64,000 nt of DNA from Pseudaminobacter sp040049255 (GTDB lineage Bacteria; Pseudomonadota; Alphaproteobacteria; Rhizobiales; Rhizobiaceae). The notes under the pieces are model-generated. The model saw nothing but the letters and a program-made list of their open reading frames with translations, was not told where the DNA came from and ran no database searches. Position numbers and translations under genes: made by a program. The stretch is from contig NZ_JBDZDR010000010.1 in assembly GCF_040049255.1 (NCBI RefSeq), forward strand, positions 1 to 64,000, written 5' to 3'. Positions 35,186 through 43,509 of this stretch are shown here, piece after piece; position 1 is the stretch's first letter; each line of letters starts with the position of its first letter.

Positions 35186-36205
35186 ATGGAAGTTATCTGG
35201 AAGAGGATGTCGGGCTGGGTGGCCGCAATCGCGGCGTTCACCCTCGCGGCCACGAGCGCGCACGCGCAGACCGTGCTCAGCTATTCTCCTTGGCCGGCGA
35301 GTTTCGTGCCTGAGAAGGTCCTGCATGAATTCTTCGCCGATATCGAGCGCGAGACCGAGGGCCGGGTGCGCGTGGAGCCTCGCGCCGCCATGGTTGGCCG
35401 CGGCTCCGCCGAGCAGTTCGACGTCGTGCGCGATGGGATAACCGACCTCGCCATGATCGTGCCTGGCCACACGCCAGGACGGTTCCCGCTGCTTGAGGTG
35501 GCAGAGATGCCCTTCATCAACAGCGACCATGACGCCACCGCCTCATCGTTCTACGACATCTACGAGACCCATCTCGCCCCGCAGCAGCCAATCAAGGGCG
35601 TAAAAACGCTCTCCATCTGGCTCATTCCGGCGCAGAACGTGCTGACGCGTAACAAGACCATTATCTCGACCTCTGACTTCAAGGGCATGAAGCTGCGCTC
35701 ACCTAATCCTGCCTCGAGCCTGACCATGCGCACCCTCGGCGCGGTTCCAGTGGCCACCGGCGGTGACCAGATGTTTGAAATGGCCTCCACCGGCATCATC
35801 GACGGAGCGTTCTTCAACTATCAGGCCATGTTCACCTTCAACATCCATCCTTACCTGCGCCATTTCACCGTGGCTCCGGGTGGCATGACCAGTGGCAGCA
35901 ACGCCATCCTGATGAATCAGGACAAGTGGGACAGCCTCTCGCCCAAAGATCAGGAGATCATCTCCAACCTCGCCGGACGTGCGCTTTCGGTCCGCATCTC
36001 CGGAGTCTGGGCGCAAGAAGAGCGGGAGGCCCGCGCAAATCTAGAAGCCGAGGGTGTGAGTTTTACTGACATGTCGCCGAAACTCGTGGCCGAGCTCCAC
36101 GCCGCGCTTGAGCCGAACGAGCGCGAATGGATAGAGAAAGCCGAGGGACTGGGCCTGACCAATGCAGCCGACGTGCTCATGGCGATGAAGCGAGGCTCTC
36201 GGTGA
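35186..36205 (+). CDS. TRAP transporter substrate-binding protein (DctP family)
   Basis: A 339-residue periplasmic receptor with a signal peptide (VAAIAAFTLAATSAHA) and mature start QTVLSYSPWPASF. The DctP core SDFKGMKLRSPNPASS has the conserved arginine. It is clearly related to the receptor at 12606-13622 (shared VLSYS start, TEGRVRVE, IVPGxTPGRFPL). No permease genes are adjacent, so it probably shares the DctQM at 2993-4788. Its stop overlaps the GTG start of the next SDR gene. Confidence 0.92.
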   Translation: MEVIWKRMSGWVAAIAAFTLAATSAHAQTVLSYSPWPASFVPEKVLHEFFADIERETEGRVRVEPRAAMVGRGSAEQFDVVRDGITDLAMIVPGHTPGRFPLLEVAEMPFINSDHDATASSFYDIYETHLAPQQPIKGVKTLSIWLIPAQNVLTRNKTIISTSDFKGMKLRSPNPASSLTMRTLGAVPVATGGDQMFEMASTGIIDGAFFNYQAMFTFNIHPYLRHFTVAPGGMTSGSNAILMNQDKWDSLSPKDQEIISNLAGRALSVRISGVWAQEEREARANLEAEGVSFTDMSPKLVAELHAALEPNEREWIEKAEGLGLTNAADVLMAMKRGSR

Positions 36206-36960
36206 GCGGTGGAGACTTTAAGGCAAAGGTAGTGTTGGTCACCGGCGGCGCATCGGGCATTGGGGCGGCGGCTGCAGCCGCCTTTGCTCGCGCCGGCGCC
36301 CAGGTGATGATCGCCGATCGGGATGAGGAGGGGGGGCAGGCGCTTGCCGCCTCCCTGACCCTGGAAGGGCATGAGGCGCGCTTCTTCAGTGTCGACATTG
36401 CCGATGCCGCCTCGGCCCGTGCCATGGTCTCGGGCTGCATCGAGGCCTTCGGCGGGCTCGACCATGCCTTCAACAATGCCGGCTTCGTTGATCAGGCGGA
36501 AGACCTGACGCAGACGGGCGACGCGGACTGGGAGCGCCTGGTTGCAGTCAACCTCGGCGGCATCCGCCACTGTATGGTGGCCGAACTGGAACATATGGCT
36601 GCGCAAGGCGGCGGGACCATCGTCAACACCTCCTCGCGTGCAGGCCTGCGCGGCGTCGCGCGCAGCGCCGCCTACAGCGCGACCAAACACGGCATCATCG
36701 GCCTGACCAAATCGGCGGCGGTGGAATTCGGCCAACGCGGGGTACGCGTCAACGCCATCTGTCCCGGCCTCGTCGCCACGCCGCTCGTCATCGCTAAATT
36801 CGGGGCGGAATTGCCCGACCTCGAGAAATCCATGAACCCGATGGGGCGCATCGGCCAGCCTGAGGAGATTGCCGCCGCGGTGCTCTGGCTGTCCTCGCCT
36901 GCGGCGTCTTTCGTGACCGGCATCGCCCTCCCCGTTGACGGCGGAGCCAATGCGGGCTGA
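36202..36960 (+). CDS. Short-chain dehydrogenase/reductase (SDR)
   Basis: A 252-residue classical SDR. TGGASGIGAAAAAAFARAG binds NAD(P), NNAG is present, and the active site is YSATKHGIIGLTKSAA; the end is SFVTGIALPVDGG. It starts with GTG that overlaps the stop of the TRAP receptor (GTGA), and it lies 41 bases before a P450, so it may oxidise the alcohol made by that P450. An upstream ATG at 36127 would extend into the receptor gene and is unlikely. Confidence 0.9.
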   Translation: MSGGDFKAKVVLVTGGASGIGAAAAAAFARAGAQVMIADRDEEGGQALAASLTLEGHEARFFSVDIADAASARAMVSGCIEAFGGLDHAFNNAGFVDQAEDLTQTGDADWERLVAVNLGGIRHCMVAELEHMAAQGGGTIVNTSSRAGLRGVARSAAYSATKHGIIGLTKSAAVEFGQRGVRVNAICPGLVATPLVIAKFGAELPDLEKSMNPMGRIGQPEEIAAAVLWLSSPAASFVTGIALPVDGGANAG

Positions 36961-37001
36961 CCCCCGTCCTACTTCACCTCAAGGTAATCGAAAGAAACAC
37001 C

Positions 37002-38219
37002 ATGTATGATGAAGCTTGCCCAGTTCAAACCCAGTTCCCTTTCAAGCGCGGCACGGACGCACTCGTTCCTCCGCGCGAATATGACATCTTTCGCCGAGCC
37101 GAGCCGGTACGGCGCGTCACGCTTTGGAACGGCCAGAATGCCTGGCTGATTACTCGCTGGCAGGACGTGCGCGAGGTGCTGGCCAACAACACCTTCAGCG
37201 CCGACCCGGACAAGCCCGGCTATCCGACAACCTCGCCCGCCCGGGGCGCAGAGCTGAAGGCCCGCAAGACCTTCATTAACATGGACCCTCCGGAACACAC
37301 CCGCCTGCGCCGCATGCTGACGCGCGAATTCATGGTCAAGCGTATCGGCCAGCTGCGGCCCATGATCGAAGAACTGCTGCAGGAGTTGCTTGACGACCTC
37401 GAAAACAAGGGCCCGGGCGCCGATCTCGTCGCACTGGTCTCCAAGCCGCTGCCAGCCAATGTGATCTCGACCATGCTGGGCGTTCCCCAATCGGACTTCG
37501 CTCGCCTCGGCTATCTGAGCGCGCTTCGCAACGACCACAGCTCCAAACCCGAGGACATCAAGGCCGCTGCCGAGGAGATGGTCGGCCGACTGAGCGAGAT
37601 TATCGACGAGAAGACCCCGAACTCGGCTGCCGGCGAGGACCTGCTCAGCCGCCTCATCGAAGAACAGATCAAACCCGGCGACCTTTCGGTGATCGAGGCC
37701 GCGCGCCTTTCGGCATTGCTCTACATCGCCGGCCACGAGACCACGACCAACCAGATTGGCCTTGGGATGCTCACGCTCTTCCGAAATCCCGATCAACTCG
37801 CCAAGCTTAAGGCCAACCCCGAACTTGTCGGGCCCGCAGTGGAGGAGATGCTGCGCTACGTGACGCTGACCCACCTCAATTCCGCCCGCGTGGCGACTGC
37901 GGATGCGGTGGTCGCGGGCCAGCTCATCCGTGCCGGCGAGCCGGTCTATCCGAACCTCGCCGCAGCGAACTACGATCCCGACGTCTTCAAATGTCCGCAT
38001 GACTTCGACATCAACCGGGCCGAAAATCCGCACATGGCCTTTGCTTATGGCGTACACCAGTGCCTCGGACAACCGTTGGCGCGGCTCGAGCTGATGGTGT
38101 TCTTCTCGGAAATCTTCAAGCGCTTTCCGACCATGGAACTGGCTGTTTCCGAGGAACAGATCCGCTTCGTGACGGAAGCGCAGACCCTCAGCGTCTTAGA
38201 GCTTCCGGTGAGGTGGTGA
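37002..38219 (+). CDS. Cytochrome P450, second copy
   Basis: A 405-residue soluble P450. The I-helix motif AGHETT is at 243-248, ExxR at Glu282-Arg285, and the heme loop FAYGVHQCLGQ has the ligand Cys354. It is similar in length and style to the P450 at 9241-10461 (shared NMDPPEH / RMDPPEH, RRMLTREFM), so the two probably belong to the same or neighbouring families. It is the last gene before the tRNA-Ser and likely gets electrons from the ferredoxin at 34759-34980. Confidence 0.95.
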   Translation: MYDEACPVQTQFPFKRGTDALVPPREYDIFRRAEPVRRVTLWNGQNAWLITRWQDVREVLANNTFSADPDKPGYPTTSPARGAELKARKTFINMDPPEHTRLRRMLTREFMVKRIGQLRPMIEELLQELLDDLENKGPGADLVALVSKPLPANVISTMLGVPQSDFARLGYLSALRNDHSSKPEDIKAAAEEMVGRLSEIIDEKTPNSAAGEDLLSRLIEEQIKPGDLSVIEAARLSALLYIAGHETTTNQIGLGMLTLFRNPDQLAKLKANPELVGPAVEEMLRYVTLTHLNSARVATADAVVAGQLIRAGEPVYPNLAAANYDPDVFKCPHDFDINRAENPHMAFAYGVHQCLGQPLARLELMVFFSEIFKRFPTMELAVSEEQIRFVTEAQTLSVLELPVRW

Positions 38220-38498
38220 CATTGCAGGAAAGGACGGGCGCCCGGTAAGGGCCTCGTCAAGCCACGCGTCAGGACAGGAGGACGTTCATTGACTCCGCCG
38301 TTGGCGCATGGATGTGCTCGTCAGGCGGCCAGTCGGCGACGCGCTGTTCAAGCCCGTTCCTCGGCAGCGCGCGCTTCCTCCATTTCTGCCAGAATCTGCT
38401 GGTGCCGGTTCGGCGGCAACGAAATGGGGATCGAAGTGGGGAAAGGAACCATGCTTTGGGAAGTTCCCCAGCAAAACCAAGAGATTGCGAGGCCGCAA

Positions 38499-38588
38499 TG
38501 GCGGAGAGGGAGGGATTCGAACCCCCGATGCCCTTGCGAGCATGCCGCATTTCGAGTGCGGTGCATTCAACCACTCTGCCACCTCTCC
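38499..38588 (-). tRNA. tRNA-Ser (anticodon CGA)
   Basis: A 90-nt tRNA with a 7-bp acceptor stem (GGAGAGG / CCTCTCC), an anticodon stem CCGCA / TGCGG around anticodon CGA (bases 38552-38554), a long class II variable arm typical of serine tRNAs, a T loop TTCGAAT and an encoded CCA end at 38499-38501. It reads UCG codons. Its 3' end faces the catabolic region, the usual arrangement for an island attachment site; no integrase is seen beside it. Confidence 0.95.
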
Positions 38589-38623
38589 GCGTCGTGGTTG
38601 GCCAGCTTGCTGGCGCGGCGCAC

Positions 38624-38652
38624 TAGATAACGAGTCGCGATCGATCGCACAA
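38624..38652 (-). promoter_or_regulatory. Promoter of tRNA-Ser
   Basis: On the minus strand TTGTGC (38652-38647) and TATCTA (38629-38624) are separated by exactly 17 bases, 36 bases before the tRNA 5' end. This fits a housekeeping sigma-factor promoter of rhizobial type. Confidence 0.65.
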
Positions 38653-38682
38653 GGCCTCTCGCGCACTTATTTGTGGCTTACC

Positions 38683-38711
38683 TTGACTTGCCCCGGTCGT
38701 TCGGTTACACG
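38683..38711 (+). promoter_or_regulatory. Candidate promoter of rplU-rpmA
   Basis: TTGACT at 38683 is followed 17 bases later by TACACG at 38706. The -35 box is good and the -10 box is weak, which is common in this order. It lies about 125 bases before rplU. Confidence 0.45.
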
Positions 38712-38834
38712 CGCACAGTTCCGCCATGGGCCTTGCCCGGCGTGGGACGTATATGAACCCCGCAGACTGACAAAAAGACGGCTCGAACGCGTCGAGTGTT
38801 CCTAGAAGCCGGACCGAACAGCGAAAGGCAAAAA

Positions 38835-39251
38835 ATGTTCGCAGTCATCAAAACGGGTGGCAAGCAGTATCGCGTTGCCGCCAATGACGTCATCACCGTC
38901 GGCAAGATCGCCGGCAATGCTGGCGACATCGTCGAAATCACCGAAGTCCTCGCCGTGGGCGAGGGCGAGAACGCCTCGATCGGCGCGCCCTTCGTTGAAG
39001 GCGCCACCGTGGCCGTGGAAGTGGTCGAGCAGGGCCGCGCCGCCACCGTCATCGCGTTCAAGAAGCGTCGCCGCCAGAATTCGCGTCGCAAGCGCGGCCA
39101 CCGTCAGCACGAGACCGTCATCCGGATTTCGGAAATCCTGACGGGTGGCGCGAAGCCGACGAAGAAGGCTGCCGCCGAAACGGAAGCCACCGAAAAGCCC
39201 GCCAAGAAGGCCGCGCCGAAGAAGGCTGCAGCCGCGGCGGAAAACGAGTAA
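38835..39251 (+). CDS. rplU: 50S ribosomal protein L21 (bL21)
   Basis: A 138-residue ribosomal protein. The N-terminal MFAVIKTGGKQYRV is the family signature and KRRRQNSRRKRGHRQ is the RNA-binding end. After about residue 105 comes an Ala/Lys/Glu-rich tail, a common extension in rhizobia. ATG 38835 is chosen over the upstream ORF start at 38796 because it begins the conserved fold. It forms an operon with rpmA 25 bases downstream. Confidence 0.97.
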   Translation: MFAVIKTGGKQYRVAANDVITVGKIAGNAGDIVEITEVLAVGEGENASIGAPFVEGATVAVEVVEQGRAATVIAFKKRRRQNSRRKRGHRQHETVIRISEILTGGAKPTKKAAAETEATEKPAKKAAPKKAAAAAENE

Positions 39252-39276
39252 GTTCGAGGACTGAAGGAGTAGACCA

Positions 39277-39546
<270 letters not shown>

Positions 39547-39616
39547 CCGGATCCGCACCACAACACCGGCGCCCCATCTCGGGACCGGTGTCTGGTAGAA
39601 TCCAGAAAAAGGATCA

Positions 39617-39648
39617 GGGGAGATGGGTCGCCAGCTCCCCTTTTTCTT
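39617..39648 (+). terminator. Rho-independent terminator after rpmA
   Basis: A stem GGGGAG / CTCCCC with a 12-base loop is followed by TTTTTCTTT and preceded by AAAAAGG. It lies just before the acetyltransferase gene. A second hairpin without a T run (ACACCGG / CCGGTGT) is at 39563-39591. Confidence 0.75.
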
Positions 39649-39668
39649 TGTCTGGAGGAATATTGGAC

Positions 39669-40259
39669 ATGGTTGCCGAAGCGGAAGACTTCGAAGATGA
39701 AAGTCTGAGCATAGATTGCCCGGTGCTTGTCACCGAACGGCTGGTGCTGCGCCCGCCGCATGAAGACGACACCGCCGAGCTGATCGCGCTGGCAAACAAT
39801 CCGCGCGTGGCCGAGATGCTGTCGCGGATGCCCTATCCCTACGGCGACGCCGAGGCGCGCTCCTTTCTCAACAGTGCCGCGCAGCCGCGCAGCACCGGGG
39901 CAGTCTATGCGGTCACACTCGCGGAAACGGGCGCCTTCGTCGGGTGCGCGGGGCTGAACGCCACCGATCGCGGACTGGAGCTCGGCTACTGGATCGGCGA
40001 ACCCTACTGGCGGCGTGGTTATGCGACCGAGGCCGCGCATGCGCTGGTCGACCTCGCCTTCCGGGCCACGACCATCAATGTGCTGCACGTTTCCTGCCGG
40101 GTCATCAATCCGGCCTCGCGGCGCGTCATCCACAAGTGCGGCTTCCAGTATGCCGGCCAGGGCATGCTGAACTCCATCGTCGCAGGCAGGGTGCCGGTGG
40201 AACGCTATCGCCTCGACCGCAAGGCTTGGGTGAGCCTCAGGACATGGGCGCGACTTTGA
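39669..40259 (+). CDS. GNAT-family N-acetyltransferase (RimJ/RimL-like)
   Basis: A 196-residue acetyltransferase. The start of the fold is VTERLVLRPPHEDD, and the acetyl-CoA site is YWIGEPYWRRGYATEAAHAL with the GYATEA loop. It probably acetylates an amino group of a protein or small molecule; no target can be named. ATG 39669 follows GGAGGAAT; TTG 39663 is an alternative. The gene commonly sits after rpmA in rhizobia. Confidence 0.87.
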   Translation: MVAEAEDFEDESLSIDCPVLVTERLVLRPPHEDDTAELIALANNPRVAEMLSRMPYPYGDAEARSFLNSAAQPRSTGAVYAVTLAETGAFVGCAGLNATDRGLELGYWIGEPYWRRGYATEAAHALVDLAFRATTINVLHVSCRVINPASRRVIHKCGFQYAGQGMLNSIVAGRVPVERYRLDRKAWVSLRTWARL

Positions 40260-40340
40260 GCGAAGACGTACGCCCGGTATCGACGCCGGCACTGGCGGTC
40301 ATGCATGTGAAGGAAGACGAGCGGCCGGTCCGCTGGCCGC

Positions 40341-41207
40341 TCACCCCAGCTCGAACCAGACCGGCAGATGATCCGAGCCGGTTGCGGATGCGTCGATCCA
40401 GCTTCGCCTGACGCGGGCTGAAAGGCTTGCGTGGACGAAGGCGAAATCGATCAGCCTATTCTGTTCCGGCTTGTCGTCGTCGATCCAGCTTATCGCGCCT
40501 TCTTGCGCGCCGTCGGTGAGCGAAAAGACGTCCACGGGATGGTGAGCCACGATCTGGCGGCCCTCGGCATGGTCGGCCTCTCCAGCCATCAGGGTGTATT
40601 CGGGCGATCCCTGCACCATGTTGAAATCGCCCATCAGAACGAATTCTTCCGGGCACGGCAGCTCGGGAAACCCGTATTCGGCCGAGCCGGTAATGGCGCC
40701 ACCCTCCATCGGATAGGCATAGACACGCTCCTTCAAATGGCGGATCTGGGCCGAGCGCTCCTCGTGATTGATGTGATCGAGATGAACCGAATAGACGCGC
40801 AACGGGCCGGACGGGGCCATGACCAGCGCCTCCAGCGCCGAGCGCTGCAGATTGCCGCGATTGAACCGGCGCGTGCGAGGCAGAAGCAGGTTGCGCGAGG
40901 CCGCAATCGGCCAGCGCGACAGCACCATGTTGCCGAACTGGAGGCGCTTGTTGGCCGGCCGGCCATCTTCGTCGCGCAGGCCGAAATCGACATCCATGGC
41001 CGGGCCGTAGACGTGAAACAGATCGGGCAGAAGTTCGGCGAGACCGGCCACGAGATCGGCGCCGCCATTGCGCGGAAAATTGCGTGTCACCTCCTGCAGC
41101 GCGATGATGTCGGCGCCTTGCAGGCTCGCCGCAATGCGCCCGAGATCGTAGTTGCCGTCGCGGCCGATGCCGTACTGGATGTTGTATGTGACCAGTTTCA
41201 TGCCCAT
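40341..41207 (-). CDS. Endonuclease/exonuclease/phosphatase-family protein
   Basis: A 288-residue EEP-fold hydrolase. YNIQYGIG near the start, IIALQEV with the metal-binding glutamate, LMGDFNM and the final GSDHLPVWFEL give the four motifs of Mg-dependent phosphoesterases. It may cleave phospholipids, nucleic acids or phosphoesters; there is no signal peptide, so it acts in the cytosol. It is convergent with the acetyltransferase gene, with a GAGCGGCC / GGCCGCTC hairpin between them at 40319-40342. Confidence 0.88.
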   Translation of the reverse strand: MGMKLVTYNIQYGIGRDGNYDLGRIAASLQGADIIALQEVTRNFPRNGGADLVAGLAELLPDLFHVYGPAMDVDFGLRDEDGRPANKRLQFGNMVLSRWPIAASRNLLLPRTRRFNRGNLQRSALEALVMAPSGPLRVYSVHLDHINHEERSAQIRHLKERVYAYPMEGGAITGSAEYGFPELPCPEEFVLMGDFNMVQGSPEYTLMAGEADHAEGRQIVAHHPVDVFSLTDGAQEGAISWIDDDKPEQNRLIDFAFVHASLSARVRRSWIDASATGSDHLPVWFELG

Positions 41208-41314
41208 CTCTCACCCTCTCCGATTGCGCGAAGCCTCAAACCTGCACTCGCCCTCGTGCGTTCTTTGCGCTAGAGCAGTCCCACACATTAGATAGCAGCG
41301 AAAATCTTGTTCCG

Positions 41315-42349
41315 ATGAAATTCCTCGACCAGGCCAAAGTCTATATCCGCTCCGGCGACGGGGGCGCCGGCTCCGTCTCGTTCCGCCGGGAAAAATTCAT
41401 CGAGTTCGGCGGGCCGGACGGCGGCGATGGCGGTCGCGGCGGCGATGTCTGGATCGAGGCGGTCGACGGCCTGAACACGCTGATCGACTATCGCTACCAG
41501 CAGCATTTCCGCGCCAAGACCGGCGTGCACGGCATGGGCCGCAACCGCACCGGCGCCAAGGGTGCCGATGTGGTGATGAAGGTGCCGGTCGGCACCCAGG
41601 CCTATGAAGAAGACAATGAGACGCTGATCTGCGACCTGACCGAAGTGGGCCAGCGCTTCCGCCTTGCGGCGGGCGGCAATGGCGGTTTTGGCAACCAGCA
41701 TTTCAAGACCTCGACCAACCAGGCGCCGCGCCGCGCCAACCCCGGCCTGCCGGGCGAGGAACGCACCATATGGCTCAGGCTGAAGCTGATTGCCGACGCC
41801 GGGCTGGTTGGCCTGCCCAATGCCGGCAAGTCGACCTTCCTGGCCGCAGTTACCGCTGCCAAGCCCAAGATTGCCGACTATCCGTTCACCACGCTGTATC
41901 CTGGCCTCGGGGTGGCGCGGGTCGATGCGCGCGAATTCGTCATCGCCGACATTCCCGGCCTGATCGAGGGTGCGCACATGGGAGTGGGCATTGGCGACCG
42001 CTTCCTCGGCCATGTCGAGCGTACGCGCGTGCTGCTGCATCTGGTGTCTGCGCAGGAGGAAAGTCCGGGCAAGGCCTACAAGACCGTGCGCAAGGAACTG
42101 GAAGCCTATGGCCACGGCCTTGCCGACAAGCCGGAAATCGTGGCGCTGAGCCAGGTCGACACGCTTGATGCGGATGCCCGCAAGAAGAAGCTCGCCTCGC
42201 TGAAGCGCGCGACGGGGACGACGCCTTTCATTCTCTCGGCAGTGAGCGGCGAAGGCGTCGAGGCAGTGCTGCGCGCATTGATGGCGGAGATTCATGCGGC
42301 ACGGGTGGAAGAAGCGCCGACCGAGCCTGACGAGCGGTGGATCAGGTAG
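41315..42349 (+). CDS. obgE: GTPase Obg/CgtA
   Basis: A 344-residue ribosome-associated GTPase. The glycine-rich Obg domain covers residues 1-158 (SGDGGAGSVSFRREKF), then the G domain has GLPNAGKST at 166-174 and DIPGLIEGAHMGVGIGD as the G3 region. The NKxD motif is replaced by SQVD, as is usual in rhizobial Obg. There is no C-terminal OCT domain. It acts in 50S assembly and stress. It starts the obgE-proB-proA-nadD series. Confidence 0.97.
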   Translation: MKFLDQAKVYIRSGDGGAGSVSFRREKFIEFGGPDGGDGGRGGDVWIEAVDGLNTLIDYRYQQHFRAKTGVHGMGRNRTGAKGADVVMKVPVGTQAYEEDNETLICDLTEVGQRFRLAAGGNGGFGNQHFKTSTNQAPRRANPGLPGEERTIWLRLKLIADAGLVGLPNAGKSTFLAAVTAAKPKIADYPFTTLYPGLGVARVDAREFVIADIPGLIEGAHMGVGIGDRFLGHVERTRVLLHLVSAQEESPGKAYKTVRKELEAYGHGLADKPEIVALSQVDTLDADARKKKLASLKRATGTTPFILSAVSGEGVEAVLRALMAEIHAARVEEAPTEPDERWIR

Positions 42350-42354
42350 AAGCC

Positions 42355-43506
42355 ATGAGCCTGCAATCCCTGAAGAACTACCGCCGCATCACCGTCAAGA
42401 TCGGCTCGGCCCTGCTGGTCGACCGTTCGGCCGGCCTGAAACGTGACTGGCTGGCTTCGATCAGCGACGACATCGCCGCCCTTGCGGCAGGCGGCGCCGA
42501 GGTTCTGGTCGTTTCCTCGGGCGCCATCGCGCTTGGCCGCACCATTCTGGGCCTGGGCAAGCGCGCGCTGAAGCTGGAGGAAAGCCAGGCGGCGGCCGCC
42601 GCCGGCCAGATCGCTCTTGCGGGCGCATGGTCGGACGAGCTTGGCCGCAACGGCCTGAAGTCGGGCCAGGTGCTGGTGACGCTCGGCGACACCGAGGAGC
42701 GCCGCCGCTATCTCAATGCGCGCGCGACCATCTCGACCCTGCTCAAGATGAAGGCGGTGCCGGTCATCAACGAGAACGACACGGTCGCCACCAGCGAAAT
42801 CCGCTATGGCGACAATGATCGCCTGGCCGCGCGCGTCGCAACCATGATGGGCGCCGACCTGCTCGTGCTGCTTTCCGACATAGACGGCCTCTACACGGCC
42901 CCCCCTGCCCGCGACCCGAATGCGAAATTCATTCCCCTTGTCGAGCGGATCACGCCCGACATCGAGGCGATGGCTGGGGCTGCGGCCTCCGAACTGTCGC
43001 GCGGCGGCATGCGGACAAAGCTCGACGCCGGCAAGATCGCCACGGCCGCCGGAACGGCGATGATCATCACCTCAGGCACGCGGCTCAACCCGCTCGGCGC
43101 CATCGACCGCGGCGAGCGGGCTACCTTCTTCCAGCCCAGCGCCAATCCGGTAAAGGGCTACAAGACCTGGATCGCCGGCCAGCTCGAGCCTGCCGGCAGG
43201 CTTGTGGTGGACGCCGGCGCGGTTCGCGCGCTGCTGTCGGGAAAATCGCTGCTGCCGGCGGGCGTGACGGTGGTGGACGGCAATTTCTCGCGCGGCGACA
43301 CGGTGGCGATCGTCAGCCCGGCGGGGCGTGAGATCGCGCGCGGCCTTGTTGCCTACGATGCCGCCGATGCCGTAAGGATCGCGGGACTGAAGACCGACGA
43401 GATCACCGGCGTGCTTGGCTATGAGGCGCGTTCGGCTATGATTCATCGCGACGATCTGGTGGTAAGCCACAGCGAGCCGGCGGAAACGGCGCAGGCGGGA
43501 GGTTGA
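42355..43506 (+). CDS. proB: Glutamate 5-kinase
   Basis: A 383-residue enzyme that makes gamma-glutamyl phosphate from glutamate and ATP, the first proline step. The amino-acid-kinase domain (ITVKIGSALLVD, VLVVSSGAIALGR, VINENDTVATSEIRYGDND) is followed by a PUA domain from about residue 285. ATG 42355 is preferred to the in-frame GTG 42337 inside obgE. proA follows after 3 bases. Confidence 0.97.
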   Translation: MSLQSLKNYRRITVKIGSALLVDRSAGLKRDWLASISDDIAALAAGGAEVLVVSSGAIALGRTILGLGKRALKLEESQAAAAAGQIALAGAWSDELGRNGLKSGQVLVTLGDTEERRRYLNARATISTLLKMKAVPVINENDTVATSEIRYGDNDRLAARVATMMGADLLVLLSDIDGLYTAPPARDPNAKFIPLVERITPDIEAMAGAAASELSRGGMRTKLDAGKIATAAGTAMIITSGTRLNPLGAIDRGERATFFQPSANPVKGYKTWIAGQLEPAGRLVVDAGAVRALLSGKSLLPAGVTVVDGNFSRGDTVAIVSPAGREIARGLVAYDAADAVRIAGLKTDEITGVLGYEARSAMIHRDDLVVSHSEPAETAQAGG

Positions 43507-43509
43507 GCC

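Noticed and set aside
38220..38498. Possible integrase remnant next to tRNA-Ser
   Set aside because: All frames were read; none shows integrase motifs, and ORFs through the tRNA are spurious.
39661..39666. TATTGG before the acetyltransferase gene as a member of the catabolic motif set
   Set aside because: It lies in core DNA at the ribosome site, so it is taken as chance and as a caution on the motif.
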